In this document: in pieces, positions 1 through 7,753 of the stretch
Layout of the letters: each line of letters begins with the position of its first letter
How positions within the stretch are numbered: the first letter of the stretch is position 1
NCBI RefSeq assembly: GCF_006439355.1
Contig: NZ_VFTG01000022.1
Span: forward strand, 24,163 to 88,162
Length of the DNA stretch: 64,000 nucleotides
Origin: Mesorhizobium sp. B4-1-3
GTDB taxonomy: Bacteria > Pseudomonadota > Alphaproteobacteria > Rhizobiales > Rhizobiaceae
Direction: 5' to 3'
Made by a program: the position numbers and the translations under genes
Notes under the pieces: model-generated
Seen by the model: the letters and a program-made list of their open reading frames with translations, nothing else
The model's database searches: none
Told to the model about the DNA's origin: nothing

Positions 1-2
1 AC

Positions 3-662
3 GGTGACAGCCACATCCTGTTCGACGTGTCGATTCGGGTGGAGAAGAACGAGGTCGTCGCGCTTCTCGGCCGCAACGGCGCCGGCAAGTCGACCACTCT
101 CAAGAGCCTGATGGGTATCGTCACGCCGCGCAGCGGCAGCATCATGCTCGGCGGCGAGGAGCTGGCGGGCAGGAAGGCGCACAGCATCGCCCGTCTTGGT
201 ATGCAGTTGGTGCACGAGGAGCGGCGCATTTTCGGCAGCCTGAATGTTGAGGAGAACCTGGTCCTCGCCGGCCTGACCGCTGAGAACAGGTGGTCCCTCG
301 ACAGAATTTACGCGATGTTTCCCCGCCTGAAAGAGCGGCGCGCCAGCCGCGGAACCGACCTCTCCGGCGGCGAACAGCAGATGCTGGCGATCGCCCGCGC
401 GCTCGTACGTGACCCGAAGATCATACTGCTCGACGAGCCATTCGAAGGGCTTGCGCCAGTCATCGTCCAGGATCTCGTCAAAGCCTGTCGAGAACTTGCC
501 GAGGAAGGGCGGACCATGGTCTTGGTGGAACAGAATCTTGCCGCAACGCTGACGCTTGCGAAGAGGGTTTATATCATCAACAACGGGCACATCGCCCAAG
601 AGTCGACGGCAGCCGAGGTCAAAGCCAAGCCGGAACTCCTGCAACGCTATCTCGGGGTGTAG
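3..662 (+). CDS. livF: Branched-chain amino-acid ABC transporter ATP-binding protein (LivF type), 5' end outside window
   Basis: The reading frame is already open at the left edge (GDSHILFDVS...), so the true start lies upstream and the GTG at 27 is not needed. Walker A GRNGAGKST, signature LSGGEQQ, Walker B IILLDEPFEGL and the H-loop replacement VLVEQN are all visible. The short length, the 'HEERRIFGSL' segment and the 'VEQNL' motif are typical of LivF, the second ATPase of HAAT-type importers of branched-chain amino acids, amides or urea. It should act at the inner face of the cytoplasmic membrane with LivG, LivH and LivM, which would lie to the left. The substrate cannot be told from this subunit. 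Confidence 0.88.
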   Translation, partial: GDSHILFDVSIRVEKNEVVALLGRNGAGKSTTLKSLMGIVTPRSGSIMLGGEELAGRKAHSIARLGMQLVHEERRIFGSLNVEENLVLAGLTAENRWSLDRIYAMFPRLKERRASRGTDLSGGEQQMLAIARALVRDPKIILLDEPFEGLAPVIVQDLVKACRELAEEGRTMVLVEQNLAATLTLAKRVYIINNGHIAQESTAAEVKAKPELLQRYLGV

Positions 663-862
663 TGGGAGCTGTCCGCGCAAGTTGCGCAAAGCGCTCGCCC
701 GATGCGCCAGGCGAGTTTCGGCAACAAAAACTGCAATGGCCTGCGCCGCAGGCCCGAGTTCTTTTGCCCTGATGTTTTTTTAAAAAAGCAGGCCAGCTGG
801 CTTTTCACGGGCCCCAGCCAATCGGATGACAGCGCAAATTATCCTTCCTGCTGCAATCTCGT

Positions 863-1102
863 TCAATAGTCCCGAACGGCAACGAGACGGCTATCTCGGA
901 TAGTGGCCACCACGAGCCGGCCGTTCGGACGGTATTTCGGCAACGCAGCCGCCTGATCCTCTATGGTTGCGCCATCAATTCCGCACAAGGCACCCCCGAG
1001 CAACCAATTCTGACCAATCCTGTCGTCCACCACAGCTATGTAATCCCCGTCGGCCGGGTAACCCATCAACCCTATCTGCTCATATTCTTCCAATTCGCGC
1101 AT
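863..1102 (-). CDS. Hypothetical protein, paralogue of the gene at 7326-7622
   Basis: 79 residues; family not recognised. It aligns along its whole length with the C-terminal part of the protein at 7326-7622: both share the pattern LE(E/D)YE, GL(M/I)GYP, DGDYIAVV, WLLGG, LCG, IADQAAALP/IEDQAAALP and VLATIR/VVATIR. This is strong evidence that the frame is real. The ATG at 1102 is preceded by GGAGG at a long spacing. It lies downstream of a zinc-ribbon gene (1258-1548) on the same strand, as its paralogue does, so the two are probably co-transcribed. No catalytic motif, signal peptide or membrane segment is visible. Confidence 0.6.
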   Translation of the reverse strand: MRELEEYEQIGLMGYPADGDYIAVVDDRIGQNWLLGGALCGIDGATIEDQAAALPKYRPNGRLVVATIRDSRLVAVRDY

Positions 1103-1175
1103 GTGAGTTTACATGCCTCCAAAGGACATCGTCTTCATATCTATGGATGGTAAGGCCCCGCGCATGCAGTGGCGA

Positions 1176-1235
1176 CCCGGCACCACCCCAACGGGTGCCG
1201 GGCCGCAAGGAAGTGCCCGCGCGGTCGCACTTCCT
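1176..1235 (-). other. Conserved double hairpin between paired genes (copy 1)
   Basis: Two adjacent perfect hairpins. The first pairs CCCGGCACC (1176-1184) with GGTGCCGGG (1194-1202). The second pairs AGGAAGTGC (1208-1216) with GCACTTCCT (1227-1235). The same element, with partly compensating changes, lies at the equivalent place between the paralogous gene pair at 7326-8023. There is no T-run, so it is not an obvious terminator. It could be an RNA processing or stability element, or a translation switch for the downstream gene. Confidence 0.55.
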
Positions 1236-1257
1236 CGAACACATGCCTGATGGACCA

Positions 1258-1548
1258 TCAAGAGCTGCTCGACCGAGGGATCGACGACTCGTTGGCGCAA
1301 ATTACGAGCGCAAGTTGTCGCGAGGCTCCGGCCTGTTGGCGGGCTTGAGACAGCCATACGGCTCTATGCTCCTGAGCAAGACCTCTCATGGCCGAGCGCG
1401 CCGCAGGGGTGATTTCGTACGCGCCGCAAAAGGCGCATTGGAACTCGGCCAGCCGGTGCCCGAGATCGGCTTCCAGGGCGGCTCCCTCACAGATCGGGCA
1501 GGTGGATGGATAATATTTACGGGCTCTGTCAAAGGGCACGACATTCAT
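1258..1548 (-). CDS. Small zinc-ribbon protein, paralogue of 7754-8023
   Basis: 96 residues with two CxxC pairs (CPIC near residue 18 and CAFC near residue 38), the layout of a treble-clef or zinc-ribbon fold. After these come a helical stretch and a WLSQARQQ motif. It matches the protein at 7754-8023 across the whole length (MNV-F...YYPS-CPIC-G-ALEAD, EFQC-CG, AAR-AM-GL, WLSQARQQ, CANE). Both genes are followed by the same unknown gene. No enzymatic domain is seen; DNA, RNA or protein binding through the zinc site is an inference. Confidence 0.6.
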   Translation of the reverse strand: MNVVPFDRARKYYPSTCPICEGAALEADLGHRLAEFQCAFCGAYEITPAARSAMRGLAQEHRAVWLSQARQQAGASRQLALVICANESSIPRSSSS

Positions 1549-1606
1549 GCGCGGGCACCGCTTTTTTCGGCAATAAATTCTGTCATAGACTGGCGCACCC
1601 TCTGCC

Positions 1607-1822
1607 GGCCCAGCGGTTGCATGGAGACAACAACCGCTGGGCCTGACGGGAGCGTCGTTCCGAACGCAAAGCGCTCGCCGTCATGACTCGATCCGATACC
1701 TCCGGTAACTCCGACAGACATGCCGGTTTGTCGGATATGCCGAAGGTCATCCTTGCTGCTCCACTTACCAGGCAGGGGCGCGAACTATTCCCAGCCAGAA
1801 GACATTTATTTTCATACGCAAT
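1607..1822. repeat. Diverged intergenic repeat, copy A, with long hairpin
   Basis: It begins with a 13-bp perfect hairpin: GGCCCAGCGGTTG (1607-1619) pairs with CAACCGCTGGGCC (1631-1643). It continues with 'GGGAGCGT', a TCGGATATG stretch and an AACTATTCC block. The same order of blocks occurs at 9490-9700. The last third is also similar as peptide on either strand, so it could be a decayed short gene rather than a pure RNA or palindromic element. Confidence 0.45.
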
Positions 1823-1828
1823 TCGTTC

Positions 1829-1853
1829 GGAACCGGTCCGGATAGGTCTCGTT
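1829..1853 (+). promoter_or_regulatory. EcfG (RpoE2-type) general stress response promoter
   Basis: GGAAC at 1829-1833 and CGTT at 1850-1853 with a 16-base spacer match the alphaproteobacterial EcfG consensus exactly. It lies about 65 bases upstream of the PRC-barrel gene start, and PRC-barrel proteins are common members of this regulon. Confidence 0.7.
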
Positions 1854-1918
1854 GTGCCCACAGTCCATTAGCCGCCTGCGAGGGCGAACGCGCCTCATTG
1901 TCAACAGGAGAATCCCTC

Positions 1919-2764
1919 ATGATCCGCACCACTTTAACCATGACGGCATTGGCTACATTCGTTTCTTTGTCCAATTTCGCATATGCGGTCCAGCCGGCCA
2001 CAACCCAGCAGGCCCAAGCCGTGTCTGGTCGCTTGGCCTCCAATATGATCGGCGACAAGGTCTATAACGGCACCAGCGACAACGCTGACAATGTCGGCTC
2101 CGTCGACGACCTCTTGATCGGCGAGAACGGCGCTGTGGATTCGGTTATCGTCAGCGTTGGAGGCTTGCTCGGAGTGGGGGAAAAGGACGTGGCCATCCCA
2201 TTCAGCGCCGTCAAATGGGCAGAGAATGACGGCGGGCACCGGCTCGTGATCAATGCGACGGCCGACGACCTAAAGGCGAAACCGAACTTCGACCGCAAAT
2301 CCTATGACACGGCCAGGGCAAACAGCGCCGCGACCGCCGAGACGAAGACCGACAGCATGGCAGCGGCGCCAGCGAACACCTCGACCGAGCCGGCCACGAC
2401 CGCCGCGATCGGCTCGAAAGACAAGGCTTCGATGACGCCTGTCGATCCTGGAAGAATCCGCGCCGAGGAACTTGTCGGCACGACCGTATATGGCGCCAAC
2501 GACACGAAGGTGGGCGAGATCGGCGACGTGGTCCTTACAAAGGACGGCAAGGTTGACGCGGTCATCGTCGATGTCGGCGGTTTCCTGGGCATCGGTGAGA
2601 AGGAAGTGGCCCTAGGCATGGACAAGCTTTCATTCATGCAAGATCACAGCGGCAGCAAATACCTCTATACTAACTTCACCAAGGATCAGTTGGAGGCCCA
2701 GCCCGCCTACGACAAAAGCACATGGGCCGAAAACCGCAACAATCAGCGCATGATTGTACAGTAG
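1919..2764 (+). CDS. Exported protein with two PRC-barrel domains
   Basis: 281 residues. The ATG at 1919 is chosen over an upstream in-frame start because AGGAG precedes it and it begins a clean signal peptide (IRTTLTMTALATFVSLSNF, cleavage after AYA). Two PRC-barrel repeats follow, at about residues 36-100 and 180-245. Both carry the V(G)SVDDLL/VGEIGDVVL, VDAVIVDVGG and (L/F)LG(V/I)GEK(D/E)VA pattern and are joined by an Ala/Thr-rich linker. PRC barrels bind partner proteins or surfaces; exported rhizobial versions are linked to envelope stress. The EcfG promoter upstream suggests stress control. The family assignment is firm; the role is inferred. Confidence 0.85.
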   Translation: MIRTTLTMTALATFVSLSNFAYAVQPATTQQAQAVSGRLASNMIGDKVYNGTSDNADNVGSVDDLLIGENGAVDSVIVSVGGLLGVGEKDVAIPFSAVKWAENDGGHRLVINATADDLKAKPNFDRKSYDTARANSAATAETKTDSMAAAPANTSTEPATTAAIGSKDKASMTPVDPGRIRAEELVGTTVYGANDTKVGEIGDVVLTKDGKVDAVIVDVGGFLGIGEKEVALGMDKLSFMQDHSGSKYLYTNFTKDQLEAQPAYDKSTWAENRNNQRMIVQ

Positions 2765-2771
2765 TCATTCG

Positions 2772-2800
2772 GGGGCCGCTCCGATCCCGGGCGGCCCCTT
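2772..2800 (+). terminator. Probable terminator after PRC-barrel gene
   Basis: GGGGCCGC at 2772-2779 pairs with GCGGCCCC at 2791-2798, seven bases after the stop codon. Only two T residues follow directly, so it may be weak. Confidence 0.45.
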
Positions 2801-3571
2801 CCCCACCCATCCGCTTTCCGAACGGCGCCCATCTCGAGCACCTGGCGGCGGGAGCCCTCCTTTTTGATGCGGACTGATGCAGGCTTCCCTCAGGAAGCCT
2901 GGACAACGCGTAAACCCTAACTTCCCTCCCGCCACATGCGACGTCGTCATTGGCTTCACGGTGATGCCAGCAAGTGCGCCGGTTTGAGCCGAATGCTCAC
3001 GGCGCGCCATGAAGCTCGGGAACGCGAGATCTTCTCACGCGCAGCCAATGAACTCAGCTTGCTGCCGATCAGATTTCGGCCCCGTACGTCAGCTTCCGCT
3101 ACTCATTTGGGCGACGTTGATTGCCGCTCGTTCGCCGTCCGTGGTGGTCTCCTGACTACCAACGGTGCGCAGAGCTTTTTCCGCAAAGCCTAAGGTCCAG
3201 GGATGCAACCGAGCTCACCGGTCGCACAAAGTTGCGACTGTCATGGAATAGTTTCTGCTCGAGATCGGTAGATGCAGCAACGAGGTGAAGTTTGTCCGTG
3301 CTCGCCACTTTGTACAATTTTCGGGTGCTCAGCCCTAGGGTTTCTGGAGCTGCAATGTGGGAGACGAGCGCACGAGGATCTGCGCCGAGGCGATCGAGAC
3401 CGAAAGTTCTGCCGCTCGGACCCAGCATCCCCCTGCCCCGCCTCTTGATCTGGGTCACCCCCGCCGAGAAAACCCCACCATGTCGGTCGATAGACCGATC
3501 GCCACATGACAAGCGTCCACCACGGCGCTGGAAAGCAACCTGAAACACAGGTGTCTCAAAGGGAGGAAACT
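2801..3571. other. Intergenic stretch with no supported gene
   Basis: Several overlapping open frames exist on both strands, but none shows a recognisable family, a good ribosome site or similarity elsewhere in the window. No EcfG-type promoter was seen in front of 3572. Confidence 0.5.
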
Positions 3572-3991
3572 ATGGAACAAGCACTTTCACAACGCTTCGA
3601 GGCTTACCGACCGTCCAAGACCCTGTGGTTCTGGACCGTCGTATGTGCCGTTGTGCTGACGATGATCGTCGGCTTCACGGCCGGAGGCTGGACGACGGCC
3701 GGGACGGCGGCCGAGATGGCCAAGACATCCGCGATCAAGGCAAAGGCCGAGCTGGCAGCTAATCTCTGCGTCCAGAAATTCATTACAGCGTCCAATGCCA
3801 GTGATAACCTCGCCAAGCTGAAGGGAACGTCTTCTTATCAGCGAGACAGCTTCATCAGCGATGGTGGGTGGGTGAAACTGTCCGGAATAAAGAACGATGT
3901 GGTGGGTGCAGCAGATCTGTGTGCTGAGAAGCTGTCAGCCATGGACACAATCCCGGCGAACAGCGTGGCTCAGGAGAACACCAAGAGTTGA
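3572..3991 (+). CDS. Small single-pass membrane protein, unknown function
   Basis: 139 residues. The ATG at 3572 has GGGAGG seven bases upstream; the longer frame from 3506 lacks one. A transmembrane helix at about residues 21-42 (LWFWTVVCAVVLTMIVGF) leads into a GGWTTAG segment and a small Ala-rich periplasmic or cytosolic domain with two cysteines (ANLCV and ADLCAEK). The family was not identified. It may travel with the stress-related genes around it, but no promoter was found to show this. Confidence 0.6.
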   Translation: MEQALSQRFEAYRPSKTLWFWTVVCAVVLTMIVGFTAGGWTTAGTAAEMAKTSAIKAKAELAANLCVQKFITASNASDNLAKLKGTSSYQRDSFISDGGWVKLSGIKNDVVGAADLCAEKLSAMDTIPANSVAQENTKS

Positions 3992-4057
3992 TTTCTTCGT
4001 TTTCGCCCGGTGACGCGCTGTGTGTCGCTGGGCGCTGCTCGCGACGGAGGCGCAGCC

Positions 4058-4303
4058 ATGCATGAAGCGTGGTTTTCAAGGCCGGTGACAGTTGCCATCG
4101 GCATATCTGGAGAGATCAACAATGTGTGCAACGCCAGCCAAGCAGTCGACATGCTCACCAAGCATTGGCGCAGTTCAGGAAGTCAGAAGCATCTGGCGGC
4201 GCTCAGAGCTTGCCGCCAAGCTATGAACGGTGGCATCGCGGCTGATGTCGCCAGGGATGCCTTGGTCGGCGCGGCTCGAGAGGCGCACATGCTCGTAGAA
4301 TAA
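4058..4303 (+). CDS. DUF982 domain protein
   Basis: 81 residues covering a whole DUF982 domain: an N-terminal F-PVTVAIG strand, a helix ending in LTKHWRSSGS, then CRQAMNGGIAADVARDALVGAAREAHMLV. DUF982 proteins are small, of unknown function, and heavily multiplied in rhizobia. The ATG at 4058 has CGGAGG seven bases upstream; the upstream GTG frame would add a tail without homology. It is 66 bases after the membrane-protein gene on the same strand. Confidence 0.7.
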   Translation: MHEAWFSRPVTVAIGISGEINNVCNASQAVDMLTKHWRSSGSQKHLAALRACRQAMNGGIAADVARDALVGAAREAHMLVE

Positions 4304-4316
4304 GTTAGCCCGTCGC

Positions 4317-4880
4317 ATGGAACAACGCAGTTCGTCGCTCGGCTTCCTACCGGCCAGATTGCAAATTAGACGGCGTGGGTGCCTCGGTTTCGTCCGTGTC
4401 ACCCTTGCAATTCTGTTTGTTGCAGCGTCCGCCAACACCACGGGGGTCCGAGCAGAAGCTCGCCCGCTTCCTCTTCCTCGCTTTGCCTCGCTAAAGGCTT
4501 CGTCCGCCAATCTGCGTATCGGCCCCGGCAGAGCCTATAGTATTGAATGGGTCTTCAAACGACAGGGCGTCCCCTTTGAGATTTATCAGGAGTACGGCAA
4601 TTGGCGCCGGGTAAGATATTGGGACGGAAGCTCCGGCTGGATCCATCACTCGCTTCTGTCAGGACGCAGAACTGGCATCGTCGCTCCCTGGTCGAAAGAT
4701 CGCCTTGCTTTGTACGCGAAGCCGTCAGTTCGCAGCGGAATCGTTGCTTGGCTCGAGCCTCGCGTTGAAGTCACGCTCAGCTGGTGCGACGGACAGTGGT
4801 GCGCGGTCGCGGCCGGTCCCTCAATAGGTTTTATGAAACAAGTGGGGCTGTGGGGCGTCTACCCCGGTGAAGTGCTCTAG
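4317..4880 (+). CDS. Exported bacterial SH3-domain protein
   Basis: 187 residues with a hydrophobic N-terminal segment (FVRVTLAILFVAASANTTG) acting as signal or anchor, then two SH3-type units. The first (about 58-115) has S-SANLRIGPGRAYSIEWVF, YGNWRRVR and SGWIHHSLLSGRR, the classic SH3_3/SH3b pattern. The second (about 120-180) begins LYAKPSVRSGIVAWLEP and is looser. Such domains bind peptidoglycan or cell-wall peptides in the periplasm. It starts 13 bases after the DUF982 gene and may share its transcript. Confidence 0.75.
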   Translation: MEQRSSSLGFLPARLQIRRRGCLGFVRVTLAILFVAASANTTGVRAEARPLPLPRFASLKASSANLRIGPGRAYSIEWVFKRQGVPFEIYQEYGNWRRVRYWDGSSGWIHHSLLSGRRTGIVAPWSKDRLALYAKPSVRSGIVAWLEPRVEVTLSWCDGQWCAVAAGPSIGFMKQVGLWGVYPGEVL

Positions 4881-4972
4881 ATTGGTGGCGGTCAACGGTT
4901 TTTGGGCAAGGCCTCAGATCTTGCGGAAAGCGTACAACTGAGTGTAGTGCTGCAGAATTGAGGGGAATTCCG

Positions 4973-5400
4973 ATGAATGGCGCCACGGTTTTGGTCGTCG
5001 AAGACGAGGCTATGATCCTGCTCGAGATCGAATCCGGGCTGATTGAGGCCGGATTTACTGTTCTTGCCGCCAACGATGTCGAACAGGCTGTGACCATTTT
5101 CGATGAGAACGCTTCGAAAGTCCGGGCTCTTCTTACCGACATTCGATTGGGTCCGGGCAAATTGGGTTGGGAACTCGCCCGGCATGTGCGTTGCGCCAAT
5201 CCTGTCATGCCTGTCGTCTATGTGAGTGCCACAGTGCGATCCATTGGGGCGCGGAGGGAGTGCCAAACAGCGTCATGATTGCAAAGCCGTTTGTGCCAGC
5301 TCAGGTCATCACGGCAATCTCCTTGCTGCTCAATCAACAGCAGCCGGGGAGCGAACCAGAAGCACAAGCATCTGCCTTAGGCGGAGATCCACTCCGATAG
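4973..5400 (+). pseudogene. Response regulator receiver protein, frameshifted
   Basis: The frame from ATG 4973 (GAGGGG upstream) starts as a normal receiver (ATVLVVEDEAMILLEIE, then LLTDIRLG with the phosphoacceptor Asp). Near 5230, after VVYVS, it leaves frame and stops at 5278. The rest of the domain (HSAIHWGAEGVPNSVMIAKPF, with the conserved Lys-Pro, then VITAISLLL) continues in the +2 frame to 5400. One missing base between AGTG and CCACAG explains the break. Restored, it would be a stand-alone receiver of about 140 residues like those paired with HWE kinases. Confidence 0.75.
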
Positions 5401-5599
5401 CCCCATGGCTGCCGCCCAACACACGCGGCACAATGTTGCGGTGGCGACGGGCCGCTGGCTCAAGGGGCTTCGCTACACGATTGGGATTGCGGCGCGACTG
5501 CACCAATCGCTGCCCCGCAGGGAGTTGGATTCGTCACTCTGCCTCGGAAGGCTGCCCACACCGTGCGGATTCGATTCCAATATCAGATAAGCCGATGTT

Positions 5600-5761
5600 C
5601 TACCGCGGACCCAACAGGTACTTCGCTTCTCGAACAAGCGAACTCCAACTCCGTCCCAGGAATGCAATGAGTTCCAGAGCCTGCGCTTCGGTTATTCCGG
5701 TCTCTCGGACGAGTTTTTCAATCAGCTCGTCCTGCGAAAGCTTTTGACCATCCTCTGCCAT
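5600..5761 (-). CDS. Small conserved-type protein under a stress promoter
   Basis: 53 residues from the ATG at 5761, with GGGGAG eight bases upstream. Helical, with the pattern LSQDELIEKLVRETGITEAQALELI followed by a FLGRSWSSLVREAK helix. It vaguely resembles DUF3606-type small proteins, but that is not firm. The frame is supported by a strict EcfG promoter (5784-5809) directly upstream. No membrane segment. Confidence 0.55.
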   Translation of the reverse strand: MAEDGQKLSQDELIEKLVRETGITEAQALELIAFLGRSWSSLVREAKYLLGPR

Positions 5762-5783
5762 CGTTGCTCCCCTTGGTACATTC

Positions 5784-5809
5784 AACGATTAACATTTGAT
5801 GTTGGTTCC
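5784..5809 (-). promoter_or_regulatory. EcfG (RpoE2-type) promoter for the 53-residue protein
   Basis: On the minus strand GGAAC (5809-5805) is followed after 17 bases by CGTT (5787-5784). It lies 23 bases upstream of the ATG at 5761, a good position for a short leader. Confidence 0.65.
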
Positions 5810-5847
5810 GCATAAGCCGTTGAATTTAGTCGAAAACTCTGCGTGCG

Positions 5848-6081
5848 CGTCAGGCTGCCCTGCTCGGCATCGCTGGCTATTTCGCCGGCGTGGTGCAGGC
5901 ACCAATGACGGCTTTCGTCATCATCCTCCACATGGCCGGCAATCACGACAACGTCATTGCCCTGATGTGCGCGGCGATGTTGGGCTACGGCGCGGCCCGC
6001 CTCGTCTCGCGCGAGCCGCTCTACCATGCATTGCCGCGCGTGTTCATGGCAGAGGCGATCCGAAGGCGCAGGCTGGAGGGT
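5848..6081 (+). pseudogene. C-terminal fragment of a ClC-type chloride channel
   Basis: The frame reads RQAALLGIAGYFAGVVQ, APMTAFVIILHMAGNHD and LMCAAMLGYGAARLVS, then EPLYHALPRVFMAEAIRRRRLE. This is the last transmembrane helices and tail of rhizobial ClC chloride/proton antiporter-type proteins. The rest of the roughly 400-residue protein is missing to the left, and the frame runs on into unrelated sequence after the tail. It is a truncated remnant without its own start. Confidence 0.7.
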
Positions 6082-6303
6082 TCTGACGATGCAGTCAAAG
6101 CCCAGCGGCCGAAGCAAACAGGCTTGTGCCCAACCTCAGAAACGACCTCTCCAGTCCGGTCTAATCCGGATGCTGGAGGCATCATGCCGATGAGCCGACG
6201 GCTGTGGGCGCGGCCACCTACAACGGTGCGACGTTCAACGAGCCGAAAGCTAGTGCCCGCATCTCAATGCCAAAAAGCTATTACGCACGAGGCGAAATCT
6301 CTT

Positions 6304-7068
6304 TCACAGCACCCATCGGAACGCCCGCCTGAGCTCGGCAGTGCCATCTTTGTCATACCACCGGCCGTGCGAGATGATGACGCGCTCCGGACGCCAGGCG
6401 AGCATCTGTTGCACCGCCGTGCGCAGCGCCTTGCGGCGACGCAAGAAGCTCAGCCGCATGTCGATGGGCGCCTTGCCGTCGGGGTCGGCGGCGCCCGCGA
6501 GTTTTACGAGCAATTTCAAGAACCAGCTGTGTACCCGCTTTGGCTCGAAGTTCTCAATCAGGTCGGTGAGGATCAGAGTTCTTGTGGCGCGGTGGAACAG
6601 GACAGCTTCGGTGAGCACATCGCCGCGAACCACTAAAAGGTCGACCTCGCCAGGCCATGGCGAGTGTCGCCCCACCAGAAGCCGGTCCACCTCAATCGGA
6701 CGCTTGGCCCGCTTCTGCAAACCGCGCACCGCCAGAACTTCGGCGTTGGGAATGGCGGCTTTCCAGTCCGGCACCCACCAATAGTGCAACGAGTTCGGAG
6801 CAATCAGAAATCGGACTGGGCCGAGCACATCGACTGCGGACCGCAGCTCCGGCGTGAGAGCGACAGGCGAGTGGAGCGCCAGATCGCCGTTGCGGAGCCG
6901 CAGGACTGTCATACGCGTGCTGAAGGGAAATTTCACCAACCTGAGATCATACTCTATCGGTGGTCCATCCACGATCCACACGTCCGAAGCGACCGGCTTG
7001 AGGACATTGATGGGCTCGTACAAGCTCAACGTTGACCGACCGTTCAAAAATTCCTCAGGTCTCGGCAT
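6304..7068 (-). CDS. DUF4336 family protein (metallo-beta-lactamase-like fold)
   Basis: 254 residues. The pattern VWIVDGPP, RMTVLRLRNGDLALHSPVALTPELRSAVD, VRFLIAPNSLHYWWVPDWKAAIPNAEVLA, LILTDLIENFEP and RVIISHGRWYDKDG is that of DUF4336 proteins. These share the beta-lactamase-like fold; the conserved His and Asp positions here (NSLHYWW, LTDLIEN, ISHGRW) could bind metal or a substrate. Function is unknown. It starts six bases after the RHH gene and is the last gene of a four-gene operon. Confidence 0.8.
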   Translation of the reverse strand: MPRPEEFLNGRSTLSLYEPINVLKPVASDVWIVDGPPIEYDLRLVKFPFSTRMTVLRLRNGDLALHSPVALTPELRSAVDVLGPVRFLIAPNSLHYWWVPDWKAAIPNAEVLAVRGLQKRAKRPIEVDRLLVGRHSPWPGEVDLLVVRGDVLTEAVLFHRATRTLILTDLIENFEPKRVHSWFLKLLVKLAGAADPDGKAPIDMRLSFLRRRKALRTAVQQMLAWRPERVIISHGRWYDKDGTAELRRAFRWVL

Positions 7069-7074
7069 CAGCTG

Positions 7075-7329
7075 TCAATCCTCGGACTGCTCCGGCGTAG
7101 TTGCGTAGCCAGTTCCGCGCTGGCGCGCCGCCAGCCATTCACGCACAGCAAGGCGGACGACCTCCGATCTCGCGACGCTCATTTCAGCGGCGGCGGCGGC
7201 CAATGCAGCTTCCACACCGGGGTCGAATGAAATCCACCGGGATTGCCGCAGCATTGTCGCGGCGGGGATGTCGGAACCAAGCGCCTCAGCCGGGGAAAGC
7301 GGATTTGGGCCGCCAGATTCCTTAGTCAT
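7075..7329 (-). CDS. Ribbon-helix-helix (CopG/Arc-like) protein
   Basis: 84 residues. The C-terminal half has the RHH pattern: a strand RWISFDPGVEAALAAAA, then MSVARSEVVRLAVREWLA, matching the 'S.SE.vR.AlreWL' second helix. It may be an antitoxin-like or local DNA-binding regulator. No toxin gene is adjacent. The ATG at 7329 overlaps the stop of the upstream gene (ATGA), so the two are translationally coupled. Confidence 0.65.
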   Translation of the reverse strand: MTKESGGPNPLSPAEALGSDIPAATMLRQSRWISFDPGVEAALAAAAAEMSVARSEVVRLAVREWLAARQRGTGYATTPEQSED

Positions 7330-7622
7330 GTCGACAAGTCGGACCACAGATTGGTCGAAACATCATAACTGCGGATGCGAACAACCCATTCTTTCCTGAT
7401 CGTGGCCAGGACGAGCCGGCAACCTTGCGGATAATAGCGAGGCAGCGCCGCCGCCTGGTCGGCGATAACAGCACCGTTCAAGCCGCACAGCTCGCCTCCG
7501 AGCAGCCACTCTTGACGGCGGCTGGCGCCGACCACCGCGATATAGTCTCCATCGCAGGGATAGCCGATGAGCCCAACTTCCTCGTAGTCTTCAAGTTTGC
7601 GGATCGCGTTTGCCGCAGCCAA
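7326..7622 (-). CDS. Hypothetical protein, paralogue of 863-1102
   Basis: 98 residues if started at the TTG at 7622, which has GAGAGG eight bases upstream. The longer ATG frame (from 7838) would translate straight through the conserved double hairpin and overlap the zinc-ribbon gene, so it is rejected. The conserved body (KLEDYEEVGLIGYP, DGDYIAVV, EWLLGGELCGLNGAV, ADQAAALPRY, LVLATIR) matches the 79-residue protein at 863-1102. The C-terminus extends about 15 residues further. Function unknown; it sits between a zinc-ribbon and an RHH gene. Confidence 0.6.
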   Translation of the reverse strand: MAAANAIRKLEDYEEVGLIGYPCDGDYIAVVGASRRQEWLLGGELCGLNGAVIADQAAALPRYYPQGCRLVLATIRKEWVVRIRSYDVSTNLWSDLST

Positions 7623-7673
7623 ATCCGGATACCTCTCGGTAGTCGAAGATTGGACACAAGCACTTCTGGAACG

Positions 7674-7733
7674 GCCCGGCACCACCCCAACCTGACGCCG
7701 GGCCGCAAGGAAGTGCCCGCGGGCGCGCACTTC
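7674..7733 (-). other. Conserved double hairpin between paired genes (copy 2)
   Basis: GCCCGGC (7674-7680) pairs with GCCGGGC (7697-7703), and GAAGTGC (7710-7716) pairs with GCACTTC (7727-7733). The linker GGCCGCAAGGAAGTGCCCGC is identical to that of copy 1 at 1201-1220, while the stems differ slightly but still pair. Confidence 0.55.
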
Positions 7734-7753
7734 TGACTCTCGTGACGCGGATC

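Noticed and set aside
775..812. Possible terminator (T-run, A-run and GCCAGCTGGC) after livF
   Set aside because: Short stem and more than 100 bases from the stop; too weak to list.
1683..1871. Small plus-strand frame in repeat A with peptide similarity to repeat B
   Set aside because: Both strands show similar weak peptide conservation, so coding cannot be separated from DNA similarity.
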